A stretch of 10,865 nt of DNA from Kiritimatiellia bacterium. GTDB lineage: Bacteria > Verrucomicrobiota > Kiritimatiellia > RFP12 > UBA1067. The notes beneath the pieces were generated by a model that had not been told where the DNA came from, did no database searches, and was given only the letters and a program-made list of their open reading frames with translations. Location of the stretch: NCBI GenBank assembly GCA_017412325.1, contig JAFPYE010000076.1, positions 1-10,865 on the forward strand. The letters are read 5' to 3'. Positions 1 to 6,663 of the stretch are shown here, in pieces (the first letter of the stretch is position 1; each line of letters starts with the position of its first letter). Both the position numbers and the translations under genes were made by a program.

Positions 1-48
1 GACCGAGCGGCAGCACCCGGCCCCGAGGCGATGCCACTTGCTGCCACA

Positions 49-125
49 GGTTAAATGCAATCCAGGCAGTTCAAATGCAACCTCTTGGGACTACGATGCA
101 TTTAACCTTACCATAGTTGCATTTA
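49..125. repeat. Four-box AAATGCA cluster (two direct, two inverted)
   Basis: The sequence shows AAATGCAA at 53-60 and 73-80, and the reverse complement at 97-103 (TGCATTT) and 117-124 (TTGCATTT). Arms 49-59 and 97-107 are a perfect 11-bp inverted repeat. Arms 73-81 and 116-124 form a perfect 9-bp one, and 52-60 also pairs perfectly with 117-125. Box centres are about 20, 24 and 21 bp apart, close to two helical turns each. The block is AT-rich in a GC-rich region and has no gene assigned. It lies just past the stop of the 157-831 gene. It could be a multi-site operator or an RNA leader with alternative pairings for a gene beyond the left edge. Function is inferred only. Confidence 0.6.
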
Positions 126-156
126 CTCTGTCCGGCGACCGAGACTTCTCGAATCC

Positions 157-831
157 TCATCTCGCGGGCGGCGGAACGGCGAGATCGAGACGGCCGGTCG
201 GCGTCAGGTAATAGGTGTCGGGACGCGGCGGTGGGAAGCCGTCCGGAAACAGCCGCCGGGGACACATATATTTCTTTCTGACGAGCGTCGTGGCTCCGCC
301 TTTGGTGATGACCATCACACCCGCCTTCTCGCCAAGCGCGAAGCCGGCGCCGCCCCGCTCCCCTGGGCATGTCAGCTTCAACGGCTGGTCCGCGTCCGGC
401 GGATACAGGAGGTCGCGCGGATCGATATTCGCCGTCACCACGACAGGAAACCTGTCGTGATCCGGCGGATTGACGGCGATGCACCAGCTGTCCGCGAACG
501 GGAAAGAAGCCCTGACAACGCCGAACTTCGCCCACAACGCCTGGACAAGCTGCGTTGAGTTCGTGAAAGCGGAAGGGTCGACGATCCACTCCCCGCCCGC
601 TTCATGCTCCGTCTCGTTCTGCGTCAGGGAGACGAACAGCGCGCGGCCGCACATGGCCATCTGAAGCGATTGCGCGCGAATCCGCTCGGCGCGGGAGGAA
701 ATGAGGCCCCCCAACAGCAAGACGCCACCCAGCAGCAAGAAAACACCCCACACCCATCGCCGCGCACGCCGCGAAGTTCCGGGACTTACCGAAGGATCGC
801 CTTCGCCAAAGGATCGCCTGTCAAGTTTCAT
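157..831 (-). CDS. Membrane-anchored hypothetical protein with pseudopilin-like layout
   Basis: This 224-residue protein has no family I can name with certainty. A basic N-terminus (residues 1-25, with RRARR just before the helix) precedes one hydrophobic segment at about 26-45. A short polar helix follows (SSRAERIRAQSLQMAMCGRA), then a non-cytoplasmic domain with cysteines at 61, 117, 155 and 190, and a Pro-rich end. One N-terminal helix followed by a small globular domain is the plan of type II secretion pseudopilins. It also resembles secretion-system-like proteins common in Lentisphaerota/Kiritimatiellota, but I see no clear prepilin peptidase site with Gly and Glu+5, so the assignment is tentative. 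The ATG at 831 is favoured because a good promoter ends 10 bp upstream of it. The gene follows the kinase on the same strand after 74 bp. A simple anchored periplasmic protein is the alternative. Confidence 0.75.
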   Translation of the reverse strand: MKLDRRSFGEGDPSVSPGTSRRARRWVWGVFLLLGGVLLLGGLISSRAERIRAQSLQMAMCGRALFVSLTQNETEHEAGGEWIVDPSAFTNSTQLVQALWAKFGVVRASFPFADSWCIAVNPPDHDRFPVVVTANIDPRDLLYPPDADQPLKLTCPGERGGAGFALGEKAGVMVITKGGATTLVRKKYMCPRRLFPDGFPPPRPDTYYLTPTGRLDLAVPPPAR

Positions 832-841
832 TTCTGCCGCT

Positions 842-871
842 ATCTTATCATTTACGCATCCGGCGTGTCAA
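842..871 (-). promoter_or_regulatory. Sigma70-like promoter of the 157-831 gene
   Basis: On the minus strand a perfect -35 TTGACA (866-871) is followed by an 18-bp spacer and -10 TAAGAT (842-847), preceded by TGA as in an extended -10. Only 10 bases separate the -10 from the ATG, so a start about 7 bases downstream leaves a leader of roughly 3 bases. No Shine-Dalgarno is visible. This gives the gene its own promoter despite lying downstream of the kinase. Confidence 0.65.
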
Positions 872-903
872 GCCGAGTGTTGCCAGCCGAGTGTTGCCAG
901 CCG
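871..903. repeat. Tandem 14-bp direct repeat upstream of a promoter
   Basis: The unit AGCCGAGTGTTGCC occurs twice without gap (871-884 and 885-898), and the first five bases of a third copy follow (899-903). It lies between the kinase stop codon (906-908) and the -35 box of the 157-831 gene, which it directly abuts. The position suits an activator site, but a recent replication-slippage duplication would look the same. Confidence 0.8.
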
Positions 904-905
904 CG

Positions 906-2954
906 CTACTTGAAGCGGATCGGCTTGGGATTCGTCGCGCCCGGCACCTGCGGCCAGCGCTCGGGCGTCTTCGTGGAGCCGGGCTTGCCCCAGCCCTTGG
1001 TGCCTTTCTGCGCCGTGATGACCAGCTTCGGGTTGACGTTGCGAAACAGGAAGGAAAGGTCGCCTTCCAGCTCGGGCGCGTCGCCCGCGAACTTGATCTC
1101 CTCCAGCTGCCGCGCCCCCATGAACGCCCCTTCGCCCAGACTCATGATCGAGCTGGGCAGCAGGATCTGGCGGTTGTGGCTACCGCCAAAGGCGAAGTGC
1201 CCGATGTGCAGCACGCCCTTGCCGACCTTGATGCCGATGATATGCGGCGGACACGCCACGAGCCGCCGTCCGTTCCGGCTGTAGAGGATGCCGCCCAGCA
1301 GCTTGAAGCTCTCGTTCGCGGGATCCACTTCGTAGGTCTCCAGCGCGGGGCAGAACATGAACACGCCCGCCTCGCGTTCCAGGAACCGGCACTTCGCCAG
1401 GTTGACGCGCTTCAAGTTCGTGCAGCGGTTGAACGCCCACAGCCCCACCCGCTCCACCGACGGGGGGAAATCGATCTCCGTCAGCGCACTGCAGCCGAGG
1501 AAGCAACGGTTGCCGAGAACCTTGACCGTCGGCGGAATCTCCACGCCGGTCATCTCGGTGCATTCGAAAAACGCCAAGGCCCCCAGCTCGACGACCGGAT
1601 AGCCGTCGACCTGCGACGGGATCGTCACCCGGCCGCGCGGCAGCGGCTCCACGCAGGGCTCGCCGCGCCGCTCGTCCTTGGCGCTCCACAGGATCGCCTC
1701 CCTTCCGTTCTCCTTGACGGTATAGCGCCAGGTGGCGCCGTCCACCACCGCCGTCCGATACGGCAGCCGCGACGGCGCGTTCGGCTCCGGCTGCGGGCGG
1801 GACGGCTCCACCGCCCGGACGGGTGCGGGAACTGGTTCGACGACGACGGGCTTCTCGGCGGGCGGCGGTTCGGCGGGCGGCGGCGGCTCGGCGGACGGCG
1901 GCGACTCGGCGGACGCCTCCACCGCCGCATCGGTTTCGGCAATCTCTGCCGCACCAGGCGCCCCGTCCTGCGTCCGCCAGCCGAAATGGAACGCGGTCCA
2001 CGCCGCCAGCCCCGCAACGACCAGCACCGTCGCGAGAATCGGCAGGGGACTGCGCCGGTCGCGCAGATGCAGCCGCTTCGCCGCCAGCTTGCCCGACAGC
2101 GCGCCCTTCAGCAAGTCGACGACGGCGGCCGCCGACGCCGGACGGTCGTTGCGGTCGGGCGCACACATCTGCGCGACCACGCCCGCCAGCGTCGCGGAGA
2201 TTCCCGGCCGCAAGGTGCGCACGTCCGGCAGCGGCTCGCGCTTGATCGACTTGGCGATGATCTGGGTGAGCGTGATGTTCGCCGTGTCCAGCACGCCCGT
2301 CAGCATCTCGTGCAGCACCACGCCGAGCGAATAGATGTCGCTGCGGGCATCCACGTCGTGGGAATCCATGATCTGCTCGGGCGACATGTAGGCCGGCGTG
2401 CCGATCATCACGTATTCGGACGTCAGCTGCGCGTTCCGCTCGTCGTTGGCCTGCTTGGCGATGCCGAGATCCGCCAGCCGCGGCGCGCCCTTGGCGTCGA
2501 ACATGATGTTGCCGGGCTTGACGTCGCGATGGACGATTCCGGCGCGGTGCGCGACCTCCAGCGCGGACGCGATGCGGATGGCGATCTTGACGGCGGCGCT
2601 GACGGTGAGCGGGCCCTGCACCCGGAGCCGGTCGGACAGGCTGCCGCCGGGCATGTACTCCATGATGATGTAGCACAGCCCCGTCACCGGATCCTCGCCG
2701 ACATCGTAGACCTTGATCAAGTTCGGGTGCCGCAGCCCCATCGCGGCTTCCGCCTCGCGCGCAAACCGCTGGCGTGCCTCATGGTCGTCGACGGCCGCCG
2801 CCATCACCTTGATCGCGCAGGCGAAGCCCGACGGAGAACGCGCCAGGTAAACCTCGCCCGTTCCGCCTTTGCCCAGCAGCTTGATCACCACGTAGTCGCC
2901 AAAGCGACTGCCAATCGTCAACAGCGGGCCGTTCTCGTTTGAATCGACAGACAT
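906..2954 (-). CDS. Transmembrane Ser/Thr protein kinase with BspA-type LRR ectodomain
   Basis: This 682-residue protein is a PknB/Hanks-type kinase that phosphorylates Ser/Thr on unknown targets in the cytoplasm. Kinase landmarks seen are the glycine loop GKGGTGEVY (28-36), ATP lysine K49, probable helix-C E67, catalytic HRDVKPGN (D144 and N149), DLG in place of DFG (162-164), and GTPAYMSPEQ (185-194). After a basic juxtamembrane stretch comes one membrane helix (about 302-320), then a Pro/Glu-rich linker (about 350-396). The outer domain (about 400-640) has BspA/LRR_5 repeats of the form IP..V..LG..AF..C..L, and the tail is basic. A longer reading from 3305 is rejected because it runs antisense through the GH16 gene; the ATG at 2954 sits just past a promoter. 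The protein probably reads an external ligand or cell-wall polymer. It is divergent from the GH16 gene, which may be co-regulated. The kinase call is firm; ligand and substrates are unknown. Confidence 0.95.
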   Translation of the reverse strand: MSVDSNENGPLLTIGSRFGDYVVIKLLGKGGTGEVYLARSPSGFACAIKVMAAAVDDHEARQRFAREAEAAMGLRHPNLIKVYDVGEDPVTGLCYIIMEYMPGGSLSDRLRVQGPLTVSAAVKIAIRIASALEVAHRAGIVHRDVKPGNIMFDAKGAPRLADLGIAKQANDERNAQLTSEYVMIGTPAYMSPEQIMDSHDVDARSDIYSLGVVLHEMLTGVLDTANITLTQIIAKSIKREPLPDVRTLRPGISATLAGVVAQMCAPDRNDRPASAAAVVDLLKGALSGKLAAKRLHLRDRRSPLPILATVLVVAGLAAWTAFHFGWRTQDGAPGAAEIAETDAAVEASAESPPSAEPPPPAEPPPAEKPVVVEPVPAPVRAVEPSRPQPEPNAPSRLPYRTAVVDGATWRYTVKENGREAILWSAKDERRGEPCVEPLPRGRVTIPSQVDGYPVVELGALAFFECTEMTGVEIPPTVKVLGNRCFLGCSALTEIDFPPSVERVGLWAFNRCTNLKRVNLAKCRFLEREAGVFMFCPALETYEVDPANESFKLLGGILYSRNGRRLVACPPHIIGIKVGKGVLHIGHFAFGGSHNRQILLPSSIMSLGEGAFMGARQLEEIKFAGDAPELEGDLSFLFRNVNPKLVITAQKGTKGWGKPGSTKTPERWPQVPGATNPKPIRFK
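1855..1915. repeat. Low-complexity 15/18-bp repeats coding the Pro/Glu linker
   Basis: TCGGCGGGCGGCGG starts at 1855 and again at 1870 (15-bp period). CTCGGCGGACG starts at 1887 and again at 1905 (18-bp period). On the minus strand these encode the AEPPPP-type linker between the kinase membrane helix and the LRR domain. All periods are multiples of three, so slippage here would change linker length without breaking the frame. Confidence 0.7.
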
Positions 2955-2967
2955 GCCAAGGTTGCGT

Positions 2968-2996
2968 ATTATACCGCATCCGGCCGAAATCCGCAA
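2968..2996 (-). promoter_or_regulatory. Sigma70-like promoter of the kinase gene
   Basis: On the minus strand, -35 TTGCGG (2991-2996), a 17-bp spacer and a perfect -10 TATAAT (2968-2973) are seen. The -10 ends 13 bases before the ATG at 2954, predicting a leader of about 6 bases. No Shine-Dalgarno lies in that gap. Confidence 0.65.
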
Positions 2997-3028
2997 CCGG
3001 CGCGCACCGCTTCGGCTTGATTTTCGGC
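2983..3028. promoter_or_regulatory. Imperfect inverted repeat between divergent -35 boxes
   Basis: The arm GCCGAAATC (2983-2991) faces GATTTTCGGC (3019-3028), its reverse complement with one extra T. The centre, near 3005, is between the two divergent -35 elements, and each arm touches one of them. A shared operator for the kinase and GH16 genes is possible. One interrupted 9-bp match is weak evidence. Confidence 0.3.
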
Positions 3029-3045
3029 GGCAAATATGAGATACT
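3017..3045 (+). promoter_or_regulatory. Sigma70-like promoter of the GH16 gene
   Basis: -35 TTGATT (3017-3022), a 17-bp spacer and -10 GATACT (3040-3045) are seen, with TGA in front of the hexamer as in an extended -10. The ATG starts only 7 bases after the -10, so transcription would begin at or next to the A of the ATG. The AGGG at 3046-3049 is too close to the ATG to act as a normal ribosome binding site. Confidence 0.6.
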
Positions 3046-3051
3046 AGGGCC

Positions 3052-3882
3052 ATGAAGATCAGATCGTTCACTGTCGGCGCCGCACTGGCCCTTCTCGCCG
3101 GCGGCGCCTTCGCCGCGCCGGAAGTCCAGTGGAAACTGAAGTTCACCGAGGATTTCAACGGCAAGGCGCTCAACCCCAAGCTGTGGCAGCGCATCGCGCC
3201 CGCCCCGCATCCGCCGAACTGGCAGAAGTTCCTCTCGACGCGCGACGACCTCGTGCAGCTCGACAAGGGCGTGCTGAAGCTCCTCGGCGTCGTGAACGCC
3301 GACAAGGCGAGCGACCCGCGCGACTACCTCTGCGGCGGCATCTGGACGAAGGACCGGCTCAACCTCAAATACGGCAAGATCGAGGCGAAGATCCGCTTCG
3401 AGGACCAGCGGGGCGCGTGGCCGGCGTTCTGGCTCCTGCCGCAGACGGGCGTGCGCGGCTGGCCGCTGGACGGCGAAATCGACGTGTTCGAGCGGCTGAA
3501 CGCCGAAAAGCAGGTCTGGCAGACGATCCACACCGGCTACTCCACCCAGAACCCCGGTGCGCAGCCGCCGCGCTTCAAGACGACGCCCATTCCGCCCGGC
3601 TGGAACGTCTATGCGCTCGAATGGACGCCCGACAAGATCGTGTGGAAGGTGAACGGCGCGACGACCCACGTCTACCCGCGCATGGCGAACCTCGCGGACC
3701 AGGACCAGTGGCCGTTCACGGAACCGATGTTCATTATCCTCGACATGCAGCTGGGCGGCGACTGGGCGGGCCCGGTCGATCCCGCGACGCTGCCGGTCGC
3801 GATGGAAGTCGACTGGCTGAAGATCTACACCGGCAAGCTCGGCACGAAGCAGGTGACGGAAATCACGCGACCCGGCAAATGA
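3052..3882 (+). CDS. Secreted GH16 family beta-glucanase (laminarinase-like)
   Basis: This 276-residue enzyme belongs to glycoside hydrolase family 16, retaining endo-acting enzymes that cut beta-1,3 or mixed beta-glucans, agar, carrageenan or related polymers. The active-site strand reads GEIDVFE (141-147), so E142 is the likely nucleophile, D144 the assisting aspartate and E147 the acid/base. Supporting family features are FTEDFNG near the N-terminus, GAWPAFWLLP (121-130), QTIHTGY (157-163) and the closing GGDWAGPVDPATLP followed by VDWLKIYT. A signal peptide is clear: MKIR, a hydrophobic core, then AFA with cleavage near residue 21-22. The protein is therefore exported and appears to be a lone catalytic domain with no carbohydrate-binding module. 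The motif has the ExDxxE beta-bulge form, which fits laminarinase-type members better than lichenases, but the substrate cannot be fixed from sequence. It is divergent from the kinase gene. Confidence 0.93.
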   Translation: MKIRSFTVGAALALLAGGAFAAPEVQWKLKFTEDFNGKALNPKLWQRIAPAPHPPNWQKFLSTRDDLVQLDKGVLKLLGVVNADKASDPRDYLCGGIWTKDRLNLKYGKIEAKIRFEDQRGAWPAFWLLPQTGVRGWPLDGEIDVFERLNAEKQVWQTIHTGYSTQNPGAQPPRFKTTPIPPGWNVYALEWTPDKIVWKVNGATTHVYPRMANLADQDQWPFTEPMFIILDMQLGGDWAGPVDPATLPVAMEVDWLKIYTGKLGTKQVTEITRPGK

Positions 3883-3888
3883 CGGCCG

Positions 3889-5307
3889 TCAAGCCGCCGC
3901 GCCGCGCGTCTTGACGCGGGAGAGGAAGCGGACGTGGAGCGCGAACGGCACGATCGTCGCGAGCGCGCAGAGGACGTCCGACACCGGCAGCGACAGCCAG
4001 ATCGCAAACGTCTTGTCGGCCAGCAGGTGCGGCAGGAAGAAGATGACGGGCAGCATGATGAGCCCCTGGCGCATCGTCGAGAGCACGATGGCCGTGAGCG
4101 GATGGCCGATGGACTGGAAGTACGTCGTCGAGACGACGTTGAGCCCGATGCACCACAGCATGCAGTTCGACAGCTGCAGGTCGCGCGTCGCGATCCGCAG
4201 GAGCTCGGGATTGTCGGACGCGACGAACATCCGCGCGATCCACCCCGGGAACGGCGGCACGACCTGGAGGATGCACGCGACGACGCAGAGCGCGCTCGTG
4301 ACCCAGAAGCCCATGATGAACGCGGCCTTGACGCGGCGGAAGTTCCGCGCGCCCCAGTTGTAGCCGAGGATCGGCTGGATGCCCTGCTGCGCGCCGAGGA
4401 CCGGCAGGATGATCAGGATGAGGGCGGACTGGAAGACGCCGAGCGAGGCGATCTGCGTCGTCGCCGCCGCCTCGTCCGCCGACCACCGCGCGAACGCCGC
4501 CGGTAGCGCCACGTTGATGCACGCGCCGAGCAGCTGCTGGAGGAACGGCGCGAACCCGATGCCGCACGGCTTCGCGAGCAGCCGGGGATAGAGCGCGATG
4601 CGCCTCAGGCGCAGCCGGACGACGTTCCGTCCGCGGAGGTAGCAGCTGAGCGCGTAGGCGAAGCTCGCCGCCATGCCGACGTTCGTCGCCCACGCCGCGC
4701 CCTCGATGCCGAGGCCGAGGCCGAAGATGAAGATCGGGTCGAGGACGAGGTTGGTGGCGAAGCCGACGCAGAGCGCGGCCATCGAGCGCACGGCGTTGCC
4801 TTCCGCGCGCATCATCGCCGACAGGCCGAAGGCGAGGTGGGCGAAGACGTGCGGGAACAGGACGATCTGCAGGTAGCGCTTCGCGCTCGCGAACGCCGCC
4901 GCGCTGACGCCGCCGCCGCCGCACCAGCCGAGCACGGTGTCGAGGTTGAAGAAGATGAGCGGCGGCAGGATGAAGAAAAAGAGGAGCTTGATGGCGATGA
5001 GCTGGCCGAGCAGCTTTTCGCAGGCGACGCGGTCGCCCTCGCCCAGGCGGATCGACAGCACCGCCGAATGCCCCGCGCCGACGAACACGCCGAACGCGCC
5101 GAAGAGCATCATGATCGGGAAGACGAGCGTCAGGCCCGCCATCGCCGCCTCGCCGCAGCCGTGCCCGATGTAGAAGCGGTCGACGACGGCGTAGAGCGCG
5201 TTGAGCGACATCGACACCAGGGCCGGCCAGGAATACTTCAGGAGGAGCGGGCCGAGCCGTCCGCTCGCCAGCTCCTCCAGTTGCGCGCCTCGGGCCGTGG
5301 GTCTCAA
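3889..5307 (-). CDS. MATE family multidrug/cation antiporter
   Basis: This is a 472-residue inner-membrane protein of the MATE family, which exports drugs, metabolites or cationic compounds using a Na+ or H+ gradient. It has the usual length and about 12 hydrophobic segments. Family signatures seen are LNALYAVVDRFYIGHGCG (35-52), LSIRLGEGD (84-92), MMRAEGNAV (165-173), NLVLDPIFIFGLGLGIEGAAWAT (186-208), QGIQPILGYNWGARNFRRVK (308-327) and FQSIGHPLTAIVLSTMRQG (397-415). The start is TTG at 5307, whose last two bases are the first two of the upstream LRR gene's TGA. The next in-frame ATG (residue 33) would remove part of the first helix, so the TTG is preferred. There is no Shine-Dalgarno, so expression probably relies on ribosomes finishing the LRR gene. 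It is the last gene of the operon, and its substrate is unknown. Confidence 0.93.
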   Translation of the reverse strand: MRPTARGAQLEELASGRLGPLLLKYSWPALVSMSLNALYAVVDRFYIGHGCGEAAMAGLTLVFPIMMLFGAFGVFVGAGHSAVLSIRLGEGDRVACEKLLGQLIAIKLLFFFILPPLIFFNLDTVLGWCGGGGVSAAAFASAKRYLQIVLFPHVFAHLAFGLSAMMRAEGNAVRSMAALCVGFATNLVLDPIFIFGLGLGIEGAAWATNVGMAASFAYALSCYLRGRNVVRLRLRRIALYPRLLAKPCGIGFAPFLQQLLGACINVALPAAFARWSADEAAATTQIASLGVFQSALILIILPVLGAQQGIQPILGYNWGARNFRRVKAAFIMGFWVTSALCVVACILQVVPPFPGWIARMFVASDNPELLRIATRDLQLSNCMLWCIGLNVVSTTYFQSIGHPLTAIVLSTMRQGLIMLPVIFFLPHLLADKTFAIWLSLPVSDVLCALATIVPFALHVRFLSRVKTRGAAA

Positions 5308-5909
5308 AAGACGATCGCCGTGCCCGGCAGCGCCGCGCGGATGCGCGCGCGCTCGTCAGCCGAAAGTTTCAGGTCGCCGAGCTGCAGCTGCTTGAGCGAG
5401 CGCCACGCCGTCAGGTCCGCCGGGAGCTGCGTCACCTGCGTGCGCGTGAACGAGAGCGCCTGGAGCCCCTTCTTCGCGGCGAGCCAGTCGGGGATTTCCG
5501 CGAGCGGATTGTCCGAGAGGTCCACGTCCGTCAGCGACGGCAGGTCCTTCAGCGTCTCGGGCACGGCGGCGAACCGGTTGCCCCGGAGGTAGATGCGCCG
5601 CAGGTTCACGAGCGCGCCGAGGTCGGGGAGTTCGCTGAGCCGGTTGTCGTTCAGGCGCAGCCACTTGAGGCCCGTCAGCGCCGCGAGTTCCGCCGGGAAG
5701 GTCTCGAGCCGGTTGCGGTCGAGGTTGACGTAGTCGATGGCCGCGCCCGCCTTCAGCGCCTCGGCTTCGCCGGCGAGATCGACGAGCCCCTTGTCCGACA
5801 GGTAGACGCGGTTTTCGGCCGGGACCGACTTGTAGGCCGGTTCCGGCTCGTTGAAGCAACCGGCCGCCGCCAGGAGGGCGACGGCCAGGATCGCCGCGCC
5901 CTTACGCAT
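5304..5909 (-). CDS. Leucine-rich-repeat lipoprotein
   Basis: This 201-residue protein has a lipoprotein-type signal: MRKG, a hydrophobic stretch, then LLAAAGC with Cys18 as the likely lipidated residue. Ala rather than Leu at -3 makes the lipobox slightly unusual. From about residue 57 to 182 it carries five to six repeats of 22-23 residues with the pattern L..L.L..NRL..LP..L, typical of bacterial LRR domains that form a binding surface. No enzymatic motif is present, so it is probably a surface or periplasmic binding protein. The ATG at 5909 lies inside the end of tpiA (8-bp overlap) and lacks a Shine-Dalgarno; its stop overlaps the MATE start by 4 bp. Both junctions imply translational coupling. 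The partner is unknown; coupling to the transporter may be functional or merely positional. Confidence 0.88.
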   Translation of the reverse strand: MRKGAAILAVALLAAAGCFNEPEPAYKSVPAENRVYLSDKGLVDLAGEAEALKAGAAIDYVNLDRNRLETFPAELAALTGLKWLRLNDNRLSELPDLGALVNLRRIYLRGNRFAAVPETLKDLPSLTDVDLSDNPLAEIPDWLAAKKGLQALSFTRTQVTQLPADLTAWRSLKQLQLGDLKLSADERARIRAALPGTAIVF

Positions 5910-6663
5910 TCTGCGCCGCCGCGATGATGCCCGCGAAATCGGCCGCCTTGAGCGCCGCGCCGCCGATGAGGCCGCCGTCGATGTCGGGCTTCGCCAGGAG
6001 CTCCGCCGCGTTCGAGGGCTTCATCGAGCCGCCGTACTGGATGCGCACGGTTTCCGCCGTCTCCGCGCCGACGAGCTTCGCCAGCGTCGCGCGGATGAGC
6101 GCGTGGACTTCCTGCGCCTGGTCGGGCGTCGCGGTCTTGCCGGTGCCGATGGCCCACACGGGCTCATAGGCGATGACGAGCTTCGCGCAGTCGGCGGCGG
6201 TCACGTCCTTGAGGCCGACGTTCATCTGGCGCTCGATGACCTCGACGAGCTTGCCCGCCTCGCGCTCCTCCAGCGTCTCGCCGATGCAGACGATCGCCGT
6301 GAGCCCCGCCGCGATCGCGGCGCGCGCGCGCAGGTTGACGGTCTCGTCCGTCTCGCCGAAATACTGGCGGCGCTCGCTGTGGCCGACGATGACGTACTTC
6401 GCGCCCGCGTCGAGGATCATGCCCGTCGAGATCTCGCCCGTGTAGGCGCCCGACTCCTTCCAGTGGCAGTTCTCGGTGCCGATGCCGACGTGCGTGCCGG
6501 CGGCGGCCGCGACGGCGGCGGGCACGTCGATGGCGGGCGTGCAGCAGACGACCTCGACCTTGTTGAAAGCCTTCGTCGCCTCCGCGACGGCCTTCACGAG
6601 GGCCGCCGTCTCCGAGGGCTTGACGTTCATCTTCCAGTTGCCGGCGATGATTTTAGTGCGCAT
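5902..6663 (-). CDS. tpiA: Triosephosphate isomerase
   Basis: This 253-residue enzyme interconverts dihydroxyacetone phosphate and glyceraldehyde 3-phosphate in glycolysis and gluconeogenesis, in the cytoplasm and usually as a dimer. All landmarks are present: AGNWKMN (N9 and K11), GHSERR with the electrophile H95, AYEPVWAIGTGKTAT with catalytic base E167 and mobile loop 6, and the phosphate-binding YGGS (210-213) and GLIGGAAL (231-238). The length is normal. The ATG at 6663 gives the canonical MRTKIIAGNWKMN start and is preceded by an AAGGA box 11 bases upstream. The gene starts within the end of the deaminase gene (11-bp overlap), and its TAA lies inside the start of the LRR gene. It appears intact and functional. 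Confidence 0.98.
   Translation of the reverse strand: MRTKIIAGNWKMNVKPSETAALVKAVAEATKAFNKVEVVCCTPAIDVPAAVAAAAGTHVGIGTENCHWKESGAYTGEISTGMILDAGAKYVIVGHSERRQYFGETDETVNLRARAAIAAGLTAIVCIGETLEEREAGKLVEVIERQMNVGLKDVTAADCAKLVIAYEPVWAIGTGKTATPDQAQEVHALIRATLAKLVGAETAETVRIQYGGSMKPSNAAELLAKPDIDGGLIGGAALKAADFAGIIAAAQNA

Noticed and set aside
1..48. Possible start of a minus-strand gene from a GTG near 45-47
   Set aside because: Only about 15 codons fit in the window, low-complexity Ala/Gly with no family signal; it cannot be supported without sequence to the left.
49..107. 11-bp inverted repeat as ends of an insertion element
   Set aside because: The arms enclose only 37 bp, no transposase or target duplication is seen, and the extra boxes fit a regulatory cluster better.
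891..2942. Very long open frame on the plus strand across the kinase gene
   Set aside because: It is Arg/His/Leu/Asp-rich with no domain, as expected for antisense of GC-rich coding DNA. The opposite strand encodes a clear kinase.
2955..3305. N-terminal extension of the kinase reading frame up to 3305
   Set aside because: It runs antisense through the signal peptide and N-terminal part of the GH16 gene, has no kinase-like sequence, and a promoter lies between it and the ATG at 2954.
3905..3918. Possible terminator hairpin CGCGT/ACGCG after the GH16 gene
   Set aside because: The stem is only 5 bp with no T-run and lies within the MATE coding sequence.
3863..4924. Open frame on the minus strand overlapping the MATE gene
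   Set aside because: It is in another frame, Arg-rich and motif-free; the MATE frame has all family signatures.
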